Assembly: GCA_905198155.1 (NCBI GenBank)
Contig: CAJKBQ010000032.1
Location: 1 to 28,866, forward strand
Source: an uncultured Eubacteriales bacterium
GTDB lineage: Bacteria > Bacillota > Clostridia > Oscillospirales > Acutalibacteraceae
Length of the DNA stretch: 28,866 nt
Direction of reading: 5' to 3'
Position 1 is the first letter of the stretch; the number at the start of each line of letters is the position of its first letter. Shown here piece after piece: positions 21,245 to 28,771 of this stretch. Both the position numbers and the translations under genes were made by a program. The notes under the pieces are model-generated. The model saw only the letters and a program-made list of their open reading frames with translations, ran no database searches and had not been told where the DNA came from.

Positions 21245-23341
21245 TCAGTGTACCTTCCGCAGCACGATCACGCGGCTGTCGTAGTCGCCGCGCAGCTGCA
21301 CCGGAATCCCGCGGTGCATCAGCGCCGCGCCGCTCGCGCGCACGCCGGATTCGTCCTCGTACAGCGCCTCCGGCTCCAGCGACCGCAGCCGCAGGCGGAA
21401 TTCGCCCTCGCCGTAGCGCAGCCCGTGGCCGTACAGGAATAGAATCGCCGTTTCGCCGTTGCGGCGCAGGTATTCCAGCGCGCTGACGTTGCCGTCGTAC
21501 ACGCTGCGCAGCCGCAGGACGTAGCTGTCCTGCACGTCGGTGCGAATCGCCTTGAACGCATCGACCTTGGCGCGCAGTTCATCCAGCTCCGCGTCCGAGC
21601 AGTGCAGCAGGTTGACTCCGACGCTCAGCGACCCGTTCATGCCGCTGTTCGCGCGGAAATCGAGCGGGACGCGGCGGCCGTTGATGTGGTTCGGGCAGGG
21701 GGAGATGTTGCCCGCGCCGCCCGCCAGCTTGGGCACAAACAGCGTCGAAAAGCCCTCGTGCAGCCGCATCACGTCCACCGGGTCGGCATTGTCCGACCGG
21801 TTGATGCGGTCGGCAAACGGCGCCATGCCGAAGTCCGTCCGTCCGCCGCCGGACGCGCAGTTTTCGTACAGCACTTCCGGGTGCCGGTCTTTCATCGACT
21901 GCCAAATCGCATACAGATTCTGGGTGTATTTCACCGACAGTGCCCGATCCGCGCCGCGCTCCACCGCGTAGCGGTTCATGTCCCATTTCAAATAATCCAG
22001 CTTTGCGTCCTCGATCAGCCGGTTCAGCCAGTCGATGCACCAGTCGCGCACCTCGTCCAGCGCCAGATTCAGCACCACCTGCGTCCGTTGGAGCGACATC
22101 GGGCGCTTTTCTTCGCGCAGAATCCAGTCGGGATGCGCGCGGAACAGGTCGCTGTCCGGATTGGCCATTTCCGGCTCCACCCACAGGCCGAACAGCAGTC
22201 CGGCCTCGTGGCACGCGTCCGCAATCGCGCCCAGCCCGTGCGGGAATCGCGCCGGGTCTGCCACCCAGTCGCCCAGCCCGGCGCGGTCATTGACGCGCTT
22301 CGGCATCCATCCGTCGTCGACCACAAATAGCTCCGCGCCGATGCGCGCCGCTTTCTGCGCCATCGCAATGCAGTTTTCTTCGTTGACGTCGAATTCATAC
22401 GGGTACCACGAATTGTAAATCACCGGCCGCGGCGTCAGCGCCTTGTTTTGCGGCAGCAGATAATCAAACTGCCAGTCGAACAGCGTTTTGCTCATGCCGC
22501 CGAAGCCGTCCGCCGTGTATCCGAGCACGAATTCCGGCGATTCAAACGGATGCTCCGCCGTCAGCACCCAGCGGGTATCGTAGTCGTTGACCCCGGCGTT
22601 GATGCGCACCTCGCCGCCGAAATTGCGCTCCACGATGATCTTGAAGTCGCCCGACCAGCACAGCGCGCCGTAGAATACCTCGCCGGTTTCTTCGGTGGCG
22701 CTGCCGCTATCCAGCGCGACAAACGGCGTGTGCTGCGCCGCGCAGCACGTCAGCCGGTGGTTTTCCAGCACGATCTGGTTCTGCTGCACCGGCACGCGGT
22801 TGCGGGTATATTCCGCGCCCCACGCGCCCGCATAGTGTGTCAGCCGGTAGTTCTTTTCCGGCAGATACGCTGTGGCGGAGAACATCCGTTCCAGCGTGAT
22901 CGGTTCGTCGCCCAGATTGCGGATCACCGCGCGGCGGGCGATCAGATCCAGCGTGCCGATCGGGCGGTAATGCAGCGACACAGCCAGCGGATACACCGGG
23001 TCGCGCAGCGTCACAACCAGTTCGCCGTCCGTAATTTCGTGCGAATCGTATACCAGCCGCGCGCCGCGCATCCCGTCCGGGAATACGGCGAGCAGCGCGG
23101 GGGAGTCGTAGTCAAACGCATCGGCCGTTGCGTATTCGCAGCTCCCGATATTGTGGTTGACGCCTTTGTTTTCCGCCGGTCCCAGCCGCGCCAGGTCTGC
23201 GTCGAAGTCGCTGTCCGTCCCCACGCGTCCGCCCCAGTGCAGGTGAATCAGCCGCCCGTCGCTGCCCACGGCAAACGCGTAGGTCATGTGTGCGGTATCG
23301 ATCCGGAACAGCTTCCGGGTTTTGTCAAAATAGATGGTCAT
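21245..23341 (-). CDS. GH36 alpha-galactosidase, intracellular
   Basis: 698 residues, the usual length for the large GH36 enzymes; no signal peptide. Should remove terminal alpha-galactose from raffinose-type or galactomannan oligosaccharides with retention. An N-terminal beta-sandwich (about 1-290) precedes the barrel, which has VVDDGWM (341-346), LWVEPEM (386-392), nucleophile D454 in LKWDMN, CASGGGR (495-501) and acid/base D517 in RSDNAD. A C-terminal beta domain ends the protein. The ATG at 23341 has AAGGAGG upstream and the gene has its own promoter. Single-gene unit between two terminators. Confidence 0.95.
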   Translation of the reverse strand: MTIYFDKTRKLFRIDTAHMTYAFAVGSDGRLIHLHWGGRVGTDSDFDADLARLGPAENKGVNHNIGSCEYATADAFDYDSPALLAVFPDGMRGARLVYDSHEITDGELVVTLRDPVYPLAVSLHYRPIGTLDLIARRAVIRNLGDEPITLERMFSATAYLPEKNYRLTHYAGAWGAEYTRNRVPVQQNQIVLENHRLTCCAAQHTPFVALDSGSATEETGEVFYGALCWSGDFKIIVERNFGGEVRINAGVNDYDTRWVLTAEHPFESPEFVLGYTADGFGGMSKTLFDWQFDYLLPQNKALTPRPVIYNSWYPYEFDVNEENCIAMAQKAARIGAELFVVDDGWMPKRVNDRAGLGDWVADPARFPHGLGAIADACHEAGLLFGLWVEPEMANPDSDLFRAHPDWILREEKRPMSLQRTQVVLNLALDEVRDWCIDWLNRLIEDAKLDYLKWDMNRYAVERGADRALSVKYTQNLYAIWQSMKDRHPEVLYENCASGGGRTDFGMAPFADRINRSDNADPVDVMRLHEGFSTLFVPKLAGGAGNISPCPNHINGRRVPLDFRANSGMNGSLSVGVNLLHCSDAELDELRAKVDAFKAIRTDVQDSYVLRLRSVYDGNVSALEYLRRNGETAILFLYGHGLRYGEGEFRLRLRSLEPEALYEDESGVRASGAALMHRGIPVQLRGDYDSRVIVLRKVH

Positions 23342-23382
23342 TTGGTTTCCTCCTTGTGTTTCGACCGAAGTTTACTTTGTTT

Positions 23383-23411
23383 ATTATACTGAACCTGCGG
23401 CCGAAACGCAA
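23383..23411 (-). promoter_or_regulatory. Alpha-galactosidase promoter
   Basis: On the - strand, TTGCGT (complement of 23406-23411), 17 bases, TATAAT (complement of 23383-23388). The weak -35 suggests help from an activator. Confidence 0.65.
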
Positions 23412-23414
23412 GGC

Positions 23415-23449
23415 AAAGAAACCGCGAAATTTTCCGAAAAAGTTTGCGG
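23415..23449 (-). terminator. Probable terminator of the propeller glycosidase gene
   Basis: On the - strand CCGCAAA pairs with TTTCGCGG (one bulge; complements at 23443-23449 and 23422-23429), with an inner TTTT/AAAA pairing, followed by TTTCTTTG. It abuts the next promoter. Confidence 0.45.
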
Positions 23450-23451
23450 CC

Positions 23452-24327
23452 TTAAAACAGATCAAACTGCGCGCACTCCGCCAGTCCAATTCGTTCGCAA
23501 TTGCCGCGGCGGCCGTTGTACCACAGCATCCATTTCTGCGCCGGTTCGTGCCACAGTGCCGCCGGTTTGTAGCACGCCTCGCCGTCCCATGCGTCCGCCG
23601 TCGGCGCGACCAGCGGATTGTGCGGCGACCGTGTCCACCCGACGATTCCGTCGGCGGATTTGGCAACGCAGACGCACGCGGTGTCAATGTCTTTGTACCC
23701 GATGTAGAACAGCAGATATTCGTCCCCGGACTTGACCACACAGCACCCGCCCACGCGGTTCTGCTCGTACGGCTGCGACCCGTCGCATACAAAAATCGGG
23801 TTGGCTTTCCGCTTGACCCAGTGAGTGCCGTCGCCGCTTTCGGCGTACGCCAGCACGTTCGGCTCGTACGTCTCCCCCGCGGAGTACCACATCCGGTACC
23901 GCCCGTCCTCGTACCGCACGCACGGGTTCATCACGGATTCTTTCTCCCACGGGAACTCCGGCACCATGATTGGCTCGTCCGTTCCCCGCTCAAAGTGAAT
24001 CCCGTCGCGGCTTTCGGCATACCCCAAAAAGCTGTACCCGCGCGCCTGCCCGGTGTACCACATTTTGTACACACCATCGACAAAAAGTACGCAGTTGCGG
24101 CTGATGCGATCCTCCCATCCGCTGCGCGGATTCGGCCGAAGCGTGATCTGCGGCGTCTCCCAGTGTACGCCGTCCGTACTGAACGTGACGGCCAGCGCCT
24201 TTTCTGCGCGGTACGAAAAGTCCATCCGGAACTTTTCCCCGTCCCACGCGACATACGGGTCAAAAAACGATCCGGTTTCCGGACGACCCAGCACCGGATT
24301 GGCGGCAGATTTCTGAAAAATTGACAT
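23452..24327 (-). CDS. Five-bladed beta-propeller glycosidase-like protein (GH43/GH32/GH130 superfamily)
   Basis: 291 residues, no signal peptide. Five internal repeats are visible, each ending in a strand with aromatic residues: FFDPYVAWDGEKFRMDFSY (21-39), NCVLFVDGVYKMWYTG (78-93), NPCVRYEDGRYRMWYSAG (134-151), GGCCVVKSGDEYLLFYIG (193-210) and YKPAALWHEPAQKWMLWYNG (253-272). That is the pattern of five-bladed propeller glycosidases and phosphorylases. Candidate active-site acids at blade starts are D23, E131 and E250. The family cannot be fixed by eye: GH43, GH32 and GH130 all remain possible. The ATG at 24327 has GGGAGGAC upstream. The gene diverges from an AraC regulator. Confidence 0.78.
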   Translation of the reverse strand: MSIFQKSAANPVLGRPETGSFFDPYVAWDGEKFRMDFSYRAEKALAVTFSTDGVHWETPQITLRPNPRSGWEDRISRNCVLFVDGVYKMWYTGQARGYSFLGYAESRDGIHFERGTDEPIMVPEFPWEKESVMNPCVRYEDGRYRMWYSAGETYEPNVLAYAESGDGTHWVKRKANPIFVCDGSQPYEQNRVGGCCVVKSGDEYLLFYIGYKDIDTACVCVAKSADGIVGWTRSPHNPLVAPTADAWDGEACYKPAALWHEPAQKWMLWYNGRRGNCERIGLAECAQFDLF

Positions 24328-24347
24328 CTTTTTTGTCCTCCCGACGA

Positions 24348-24376
24348 TTGAATTTTTCGCTGAATTATGATATAGT
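24348..24376 (+). promoter_or_regulatory. Promoter of the second araC-family gene
   Basis: TTGAAT (24348-24353), 17 bases, TATAGT (24371-24376). Its -10 overlaps the -10 of the divergent glycosidase promoter by three bases. Confidence 0.65.
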
Positions 24377-24402
24377 ATAAACGGATCCGGGCGCAATTGC
24401 AA
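24374..24402 (-). promoter_or_regulatory. Promoter of the propeller glycosidase gene
   Basis: On the - strand, TTGCAA (complement of 24397-24402), 17 bases, TATACT (complement of 24374-24379). The palindrome GCAATTGC (24393-24400) overlaps the -35. Confidence 0.7.
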
Positions 24403-24451
24403 GCCCAAAATGATCTGAAAAATCTACAATTTGTTTGGTGAGGAACAATCC

Positions 24452-25288
24452 ATGAATGATCTGAACGAATGCTGCCTTTCGGCCGAAAAATATATGCGCC
24501 TCCCAACGGATACAGCGCGCCAACTGTACCTGTATACGGAGTGGGTAGGGGCGTTCCGCTGCGCACCGTCCTTCCGGATTCGCCGCAGCGACTGGGACAG
24601 CTGCCTGCTGCTGTACACCCTCAGCGGCATGGGCACGCTGCGCACCGGCGGCCAGACGTACGACGTCCCGCCGGGGTCGGTGCTGCTGCTGGACTGCCGC
24701 GCTCCGCACGAATACTTCCCCGCGCAGGCGCCGTGGCATTTTCTGTTCCTGCACTTTTCCGGCCCCGGCGCAGCCGCATACACTGCGTACCTGAATCGAA
24801 TCTGCGGCGGCCCGGTCTGGCCGTGCGGCGCGGCGGACTGCGAATCCCTGATCCGCCGCGTGCAGACCAATACGCAGACCCACGGCAGCGAAGCCCTGAC
24901 CGATCAGCTGCTGCACCGGCTGCTGGACACGCTCATCATGGCGCAGGAAACGGCGGAGCCCAACCGGGTTCAGTGCGTGATGGACTACATCGCGGCGCAC
25001 TACATGGAGCCGCTCACCGTACAGTCGCTGGCGCAGCATTTTCATTACAGCCGCGCCTGGTTCAGCACATGGTTCCAATCGGCGGCCGGGGTCAGTCCGT
25101 ACGCCTACCTGCTGCGCTGCCGGCTGGAAGCCGCCCGGCAGCAGCTGCTGCACACCGATGCTTCCGTCCGCGCCATCGCCGAACAGTGCGGGTTTGCCAG
25201 CGACTCCGCGATGATTCGCGCATTCAAAGCCAAAACCGGGAAAACGCCGCTGGAATACCGAAAAAGAAAAGACGTGCATTCGGTATAA
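24452..25288 (+). CDS. AraC-family transcriptional regulator
   Basis: 278 residues. A cupin sensor (about 45-100: LYTLSGMGTLRTGGQTYDVPPGSVLLLDC, then PHEYFP and WHFLFLHFSG) is followed by a helical linker and two standard AraC helix-turn-helix units (LTVQSLAQHFHYSRAWFSTWFQSAAGVSPYAYLLRCRLEAA in two parts, then VRAIAEQCGFASDSAMIRAFKAKTGKTPLEYRK). Likely senses a sugar and activates the divergent propeller glycosidase and perhaps the alpha-galactosidase beyond it. The start at 24452 has GGTGAGGA upstream; an ATG at 24431 in frame precedes the SD. No clear terminator lies in the 108 bases before the next promoter. Confidence 0.94.
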   Translation: MNDLNECCLSAEKYMRLPTDTARQLYLYTEWVGAFRCAPSFRIRRSDWDSCLLLYTLSGMGTLRTGGQTYDVPPGSVLLLDCRAPHEYFPAQAPWHFLFLHFSGPGAAAYTAYLNRICGGPVWPCGAADCESLIRRVQTNTQTHGSEALTDQLLHRLLDTLIMAQETAEPNRVQCVMDYIAAHYMEPLTVQSLAQHFHYSRAWFSTWFQSAAGVSPYAYLLRCRLEAARQQLLHTDASVRAIAEQCGFASDSAMIRAFKAKTGKTPLEYRKRKDVHSV

Positions 25289-25396
25289 ATTGCAACCGAT
25301 TACCCGAAAAACCGTACAATTTCGTCCCTGAACGTCTACCATGTCGTCTACGTCAAATAATTTCCCCGCTTCCCCAAAATAATTTCTCCCACGCCC

Positions 25397-25425
25397 TTGA
25401 CCCGACCGCAAAATGCTGGTACAAT
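25397..25425 (+). promoter_or_regulatory. Promoter of the sensor-LuxR regulator gene
   Basis: TTGACC (25397-25402), 17 bases, TACAAT (25420-25425) with a TG one base upstream of the -10. Confidence 0.8.
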
Positions 25426-25460
25426 AAGAGTCGGTTCCAAGCGGAGAGGGGGAAAGCAGC

Positions 25461-26615
25461 GTGCAGATATTCATATTGTTCGAGCCGGACTACGCACCGT
25501 CCATCTGGGCAGCGCAAACGCTGAGCGGGTTGCAGCAGGAGTGCGCGCACCGCAAATACGAGCTGATCCAGCTGGATTCCGCGCGCTACCGCACGCTGGA
25601 CTACGACGCGATTCTCCCCGCCGACAACCGGATGGTGATCGTGGCAGGCACGTCGGTTTCCTGGATGCCGGATGCCCTGGCGTTTTTCACGGAACGGCAA
25701 ATTGCGGTAATTTTTATCAGCTACGAACCGCCGGAGCCGTCGCCGCTGCGCGGCCTGGTGCGGATGGATTACCAGAACGGGATACGCAAGCTGCTGACCT
25801 ATCTGACGGCGTGCGGTCGATCGCGCATTGCGCTGTACGGTGTCAACCCCAATTCGTCGTCCGACCTCATCAAGTGCCACTGCTTTGCGCGTGAATACGC
25901 CGATGCGGCCGACGCCGTGTTCTACAACCGCGCGTCGCTCGCCGAATGCTACCGCGCGTTCGCATCCCGGCAGGAATCGTTCGACGCCGTGATCTGCACC
26001 AACGATTTCGCAGCCGTGTCGCTGCTGAACCGGCTGGCGCGCGACGGTGTGCCGGTGCCGGAGCGGCTGTTTCTCGCCGGATTCGGGAACTCCGTCCTGC
26101 TGCAATCGGTACGCCCCACGATCACCAGCGTCTCGCTGGATCATGTGGAAATGGGGCGGCAGGCCGCGACGCTGTACGCGTACCTCAGCAAGCAGCCCGC
26201 CGGGACCACGGTGTCCGTCCGTGTTCGCACGCATATGATCGTCGGCGGCTCCACCGCCGGGCTGCATCCGGCCGACGCGGATGTGCCGCTGCCGACGCTG
26301 CGGCCGGTCGATCGGGTAGACTTTTTCAGCGACCGCGAAGCGGAAGCCTGGCAGCGCGTCGAGACGATTCTGGTCGTGTCCGACGAAGCCGACCGCGCGT
26401 TCTTGGCCGGACTGCTGGCCGGAAAGCCGTATACCGCGCTGGAAAATGAGCTGTACCTTTCCGCGTCCGCGCTGCGCTACCGGCTGAAACGGATGCTGGT
26501 ACTGTCCGGCTGCGATTCGCGGGACGCGCTGCTGGAACTGCTGCGGTTTTGCGGCGGCGTGCATTTGTTTTCCGAAAAAACACAAATACCAGAGCCTCCG
26601 AAAACGAGCCGCTGA
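25461..26615 (+). CDS. Regulator with LacI-type sugar-sensing domain and C-terminal LuxR-like helix-turn-helix
   Basis: 384 residues. There is no N-terminal LacI helix-turn-helix: the protein starts directly in the periplasmic-binding-protein fold. The LacI-sensor signature is clear at DAVICTNDFAAVSLLNRLARDGVPVPERLFLAGFGN and at PTITSVSLDHVEMGRQAATLYAYL. After about residue 275 comes a linker and then a helical segment, TALENELYLSASALRYRLKRML...DSRDALLELL (about 320-370), which resembles a LuxR/GerE-type helix-turn-helix. So DNA binding has probably moved to the C-terminus. It likely responds to a sugar in this island. The start is GTG at 25461 with GAGAGGGGG upstream. The protein ends in a short low-similarity tail that runs into the terminator. 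Confidence 0.82.
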   Translation: MQIFILFEPDYAPSIWAAQTLSGLQQECAHRKYELIQLDSARYRTLDYDAILPADNRMVIVAGTSVSWMPDALAFFTERQIAVIFISYEPPEPSPLRGLVRMDYQNGIRKLLTYLTACGRSRIALYGVNPNSSSDLIKCHCFAREYADAADAVFYNRASLAECYRAFASRQESFDAVICTNDFAAVSLLNRLARDGVPVPERLFLAGFGNSVLLQSVRPTITSVSLDHVEMGRQAATLYAYLSKQPAGTTVSVRVRTHMIVGGSTAGLHPADADVPLPTLRPVDRVDFFSDREAEAWQRVETILVVSDEADRAFLAGLLAGKPYTALENELYLSASALRYRLKRMLVLSGCDSRDALLELLRFCGGVHLFSEKTQIPEPPKTSR

Positions 26616-26642
26616 AATGCATTTTCTGCATCCCAGCGGCTC
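26606..26642. terminator. Bidirectional terminator between the sensor-LuxR regulator and Nudix genes
   Basis: GAGCCGCTG (26606-26614) pairs perfectly with CAGCGGCTC (26634-26642), with an inner ATGCA/TGCAT stem. The regulator's stop codon lies at the end of the left arm. On the - strand it is followed by GTTTTC. Confidence 0.78.
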
Positions 26643-26651
26643 ACTGATTGT

Positions 26652-27128
26652 TTATTCGGTTTCCGTCCGCAGCGTCAATGCATCCGGTAAGTGAAAAATT
26701 TCACTTTTCAGGAATTCCGGGTAAAAATACGCATCCCGCAGCCGCGCGAACGGCAGCCATTCAAACGTGAGCGTCTGCGCACCTTCCCGTATCGAAAACG
26801 GCGCGGTTTGCGCGGTCAGCCCGGTGCCGTCCACGTCCACCAAGAAGTAAATACACAGCTCGTGATAGGGCAGATGATCCACGTCCTCCGTGAAAAACGC
26901 CTGATTGAGCCACAGCGGCCGCACGATTCGGCCGGTAACGCGCAGCTCTTCGCGCACCTCGCGCAGGACAGCCGCCTCGGCCGTTTCGCCAAACTGCACC
27001 CGGCCGCCGGGCAGGTAATAATACGGCGACCGCTCATCGTGCATCGCCAGGATCTCACCGTCCCGTAAAATCACGGCGCAGGCGCGGTAATTGAATTTTC
27101 CACAGTCCGTCCGGAATGATAAATCCAT
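26652..27128 (-). CDS. Nudix hydrolase
   Basis: 158 residues. The Nudix box runs from G42 (GRVQFGE, E48) to REVREEL (R56, E57, E60, E61), with all metal-binding glutamates present; the usual Gly near its end is Arg63. The later HELCIYFLVDVDG strand matches the common Firmicutes MutT/YjhB-like subgroup. Such enzymes cleave nucleoside diphosphates linked to another group; the substrate is not determined. It starts 28 bases after the ADP-ribosylglycohydrolase-family gene with AGGAGG before the ATG, so the two form an operon and ADP-ribose or a related nucleotide is an attractive substrate. That is inference; the specific ADP-ribose pyrophosphatase signature is not seen. Confidence 0.92.
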   Translation of the reverse strand: MDLSFRTDCGKFNYRACAVILRDGEILAMHDERSPYYYLPGGRVQFGETAEAAVLREVREELRVTGRIVRPLWLNQAFFTEDVDHLPYHELCIYFLVDVDGTGLTAQTAPFSIREGAQTLTFEWLPFARLRDAYFYPEFLKSEIFHLPDALTLRTETE

Positions 27129-27155
27129 GGCAATGCCTCCTGCCCGAAGTAAATC

Positions 27156-28664
27156 TCAGCCCAGCACCGTGATGGGGACATACACCGGCATCGACCGCCC
27201 GGCCGAAGTCACTTCCAGCACAATGCGGTTGACGGCGTCCACGCGCTCCCCGGCCTGAATGGTGAACGCGGTGGTGCGCTCGTCGGTGTGATAGCGGCGG
27301 ACATTTTTCCCCAGATGCGTGTCCTGCAAATTGCAGCGGCTGTCCACGTGCCACGCTTCCGGCGCAATCCAGCGCAGCGCATAGCGCTTGCTTTCCGGGA
27401 AAACCTGCCCGGAAAATTCGTTCGGCAAATACGTATTCCGCACGGAGATTTTGCCGGACAGCGTGCCGTTCGGCGCAATGCGCGGCGCTTCGTCGAACTC
27501 GACCAGCACCTGGCAGTAAATCCCGTCAAATTCAAACGAATACTGCGCCCGTTCGGCCAGCATATCCACAAATTCCGTCCCGCAGAACGCCGCCGGATCC
27601 AGCGCCGCCAAATCTTCCGGCTCGCCGGGGCGACCCAGCACGGTGGTCATCGCGGTCGGCGTGTGGGCGTACAGCGGCAGCCGCTGCATCGTGACCGGCA
27701 GCAGCGCCATCACGGCGTCGGTCAGCGCGTCGATGGTCTGCGGATACTTGCCGTGGCCGTTCAGCAGGCAGATGGACGCGATGTCCGTGCCCAGGTACTT
27801 CATCCAGTCCGCCGGCAGCCCCGCGGTGCCGTGCATAATGCCCATCAGCGCGCCGATGGTTGCGCCGGTGCAGTCGGTGTCATCGCCGCAGTCGATCGCC
27901 AGAATCATGGATTTTTTGAAGTCGCCGCCGCCGTACAGCAGCCCCAGCACCACAAACGCGATGTTGGCCGGCGCCTGGAACCACCCGATGTCAGCGCTGT
28001 CTGCCACCACCATATTGCGGACGGTTTTCCAGTCAGTACCTTTTTCGTATTCATCCATCACCAGCCGGACGGCGCGCGCCACGCGGCAGTCCGCCGGGAT
28101 TTTGGACAGCCCCAGCTGCAGCAGCGCGTCCACGTCGTCCATCACGAACGCCGCGCTTTCCATCGCCGCGACGAAAATCGCGCCGTAGGTGCCTTCGCCG
28201 TAGCCGTGATCGACGCACGCGTCGTAGTACGCGTACCGGATGGCCGTGTTCGGGTCTGCCGGGAAGAGCGACGCCCAAATTTCGGTACGAATCCACGCGC
28301 CGTTGGAGTGCTTCCACGCCTCGTTGCCCAGCTCGCCGGACATCGGCGGGACGATCCCGTCGCGCAGATTGCCCTTGCAGATGCCGTATTCGTTCCAGTT
28401 CGGCCCAATATACGTCAGCCAGTATTCGCCCAGCAGCCGCTCATTGATCGCGGCGGGGCCGTAGTCCTGCACGGCTTTCAGCCACGCCAGCTGCAGGTCG
28501 AGGTCGTCGTTCGGCAGCACTTCGCCTTCTTTGGTGATAAAGCCCTGAATGTCCAGCAACTCCCGTTTTCCTTCGTACGGGGTGCCCATGGTACCGCCCA
28601 TGTTTTTGCCCATCCAGCAGGCGTAGATTTGGTCGCGCAGTTTTTCCGGGTTCAATCGAATCAT
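27156..28664 (-). CDS. ADP-ribosylglycohydrolase-family protein with extra C-terminal domain
   Basis: 502 residues. The first 370 or so form an all-helical ADP-ribosylglycohydrolase (ARH/DraG) domain: an early YACWMGKNMGGTMG turn, metal-binding NDDLD at 52-56 and the second metal site CGDDTDCTGATIGALMG at 259-275. Both dinuclear Mg2+ motifs are intact. Residues about 385-502 add a beta-rich domain not usual in DraG or human ARH enzymes, perhaps for carbohydrate or partner binding. Known members remove ADP-ribose from proteins or nucleotides; members encoded in sugar-use clusters have no proven role, so a glycosidase-like action on another N- or O-glycoside cannot be excluded. The ATG at 28664 has AGGAGG 7-8 bases upstream; an extended frame to 28808 would cover the promoter. 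First gene of an operon with the Nudix gene. Confidence 0.88.
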   Translation of the reverse strand: MIRLNPEKLRDQIYACWMGKNMGGTMGTPYEGKRELLDIQGFITKEGEVLPNDDLDLQLAWLKAVQDYGPAAINERLLGEYWLTYIGPNWNEYGICKGNLRDGIVPPMSGELGNEAWKHSNGAWIRTEIWASLFPADPNTAIRYAYYDACVDHGYGEGTYGAIFVAAMESAAFVMDDVDALLQLGLSKIPADCRVARAVRLVMDEYEKGTDWKTVRNMVVADSADIGWFQAPANIAFVVLGLLYGGGDFKKSMILAIDCGDDTDCTGATIGALMGIMHGTAGLPADWMKYLGTDIASICLLNGHGKYPQTIDALTDAVMALLPVTMQRLPLYAHTPTAMTTVLGRPGEPEDLAALDPAAFCGTEFVDMLAERAQYSFEFDGIYCQVLVEFDEAPRIAPNGTLSGKISVRNTYLPNEFSGQVFPESKRYALRWIAPEAWHVDSRCNLQDTHLGKNVRRYHTDERTTAFTIQAGERVDAVNRIVLEVTSAGRSMPVYVPITVLG

Positions 28665-28710
28665 AAAAATTCCTCCTGTAAATGAAAATGAGATTTGGAA
28701 TTCCGACTCC

Positions 28711-28739
28711 ATTGTACCATAAATTTTTTGCGTTGTCCG
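28711..28739 (-). promoter_or_regulatory. Promoter of the ADP-ribosylglycohydrolase-Nudix operon
   Basis: On the - strand, CGGACA (complement of 28734-28739), 17 bases, TACAAT (complement of 28711-28716) with TG one base upstream (extended -10). The palindrome GGAATTCC lies just downstream, near 28698-28705. Confidence 0.65.
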
Positions 28740-28771
28740 CTCGATTTCGATTAAAAACCATGCGAAACCGA

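Noticed and set aside
25331..25350. Direct repeat of CGTCTAC after the second araC-family gene
   Set aside because: Two copies of a seven-base word 13 bases apart, not placed at a promoter and without further copies; too weak to call.
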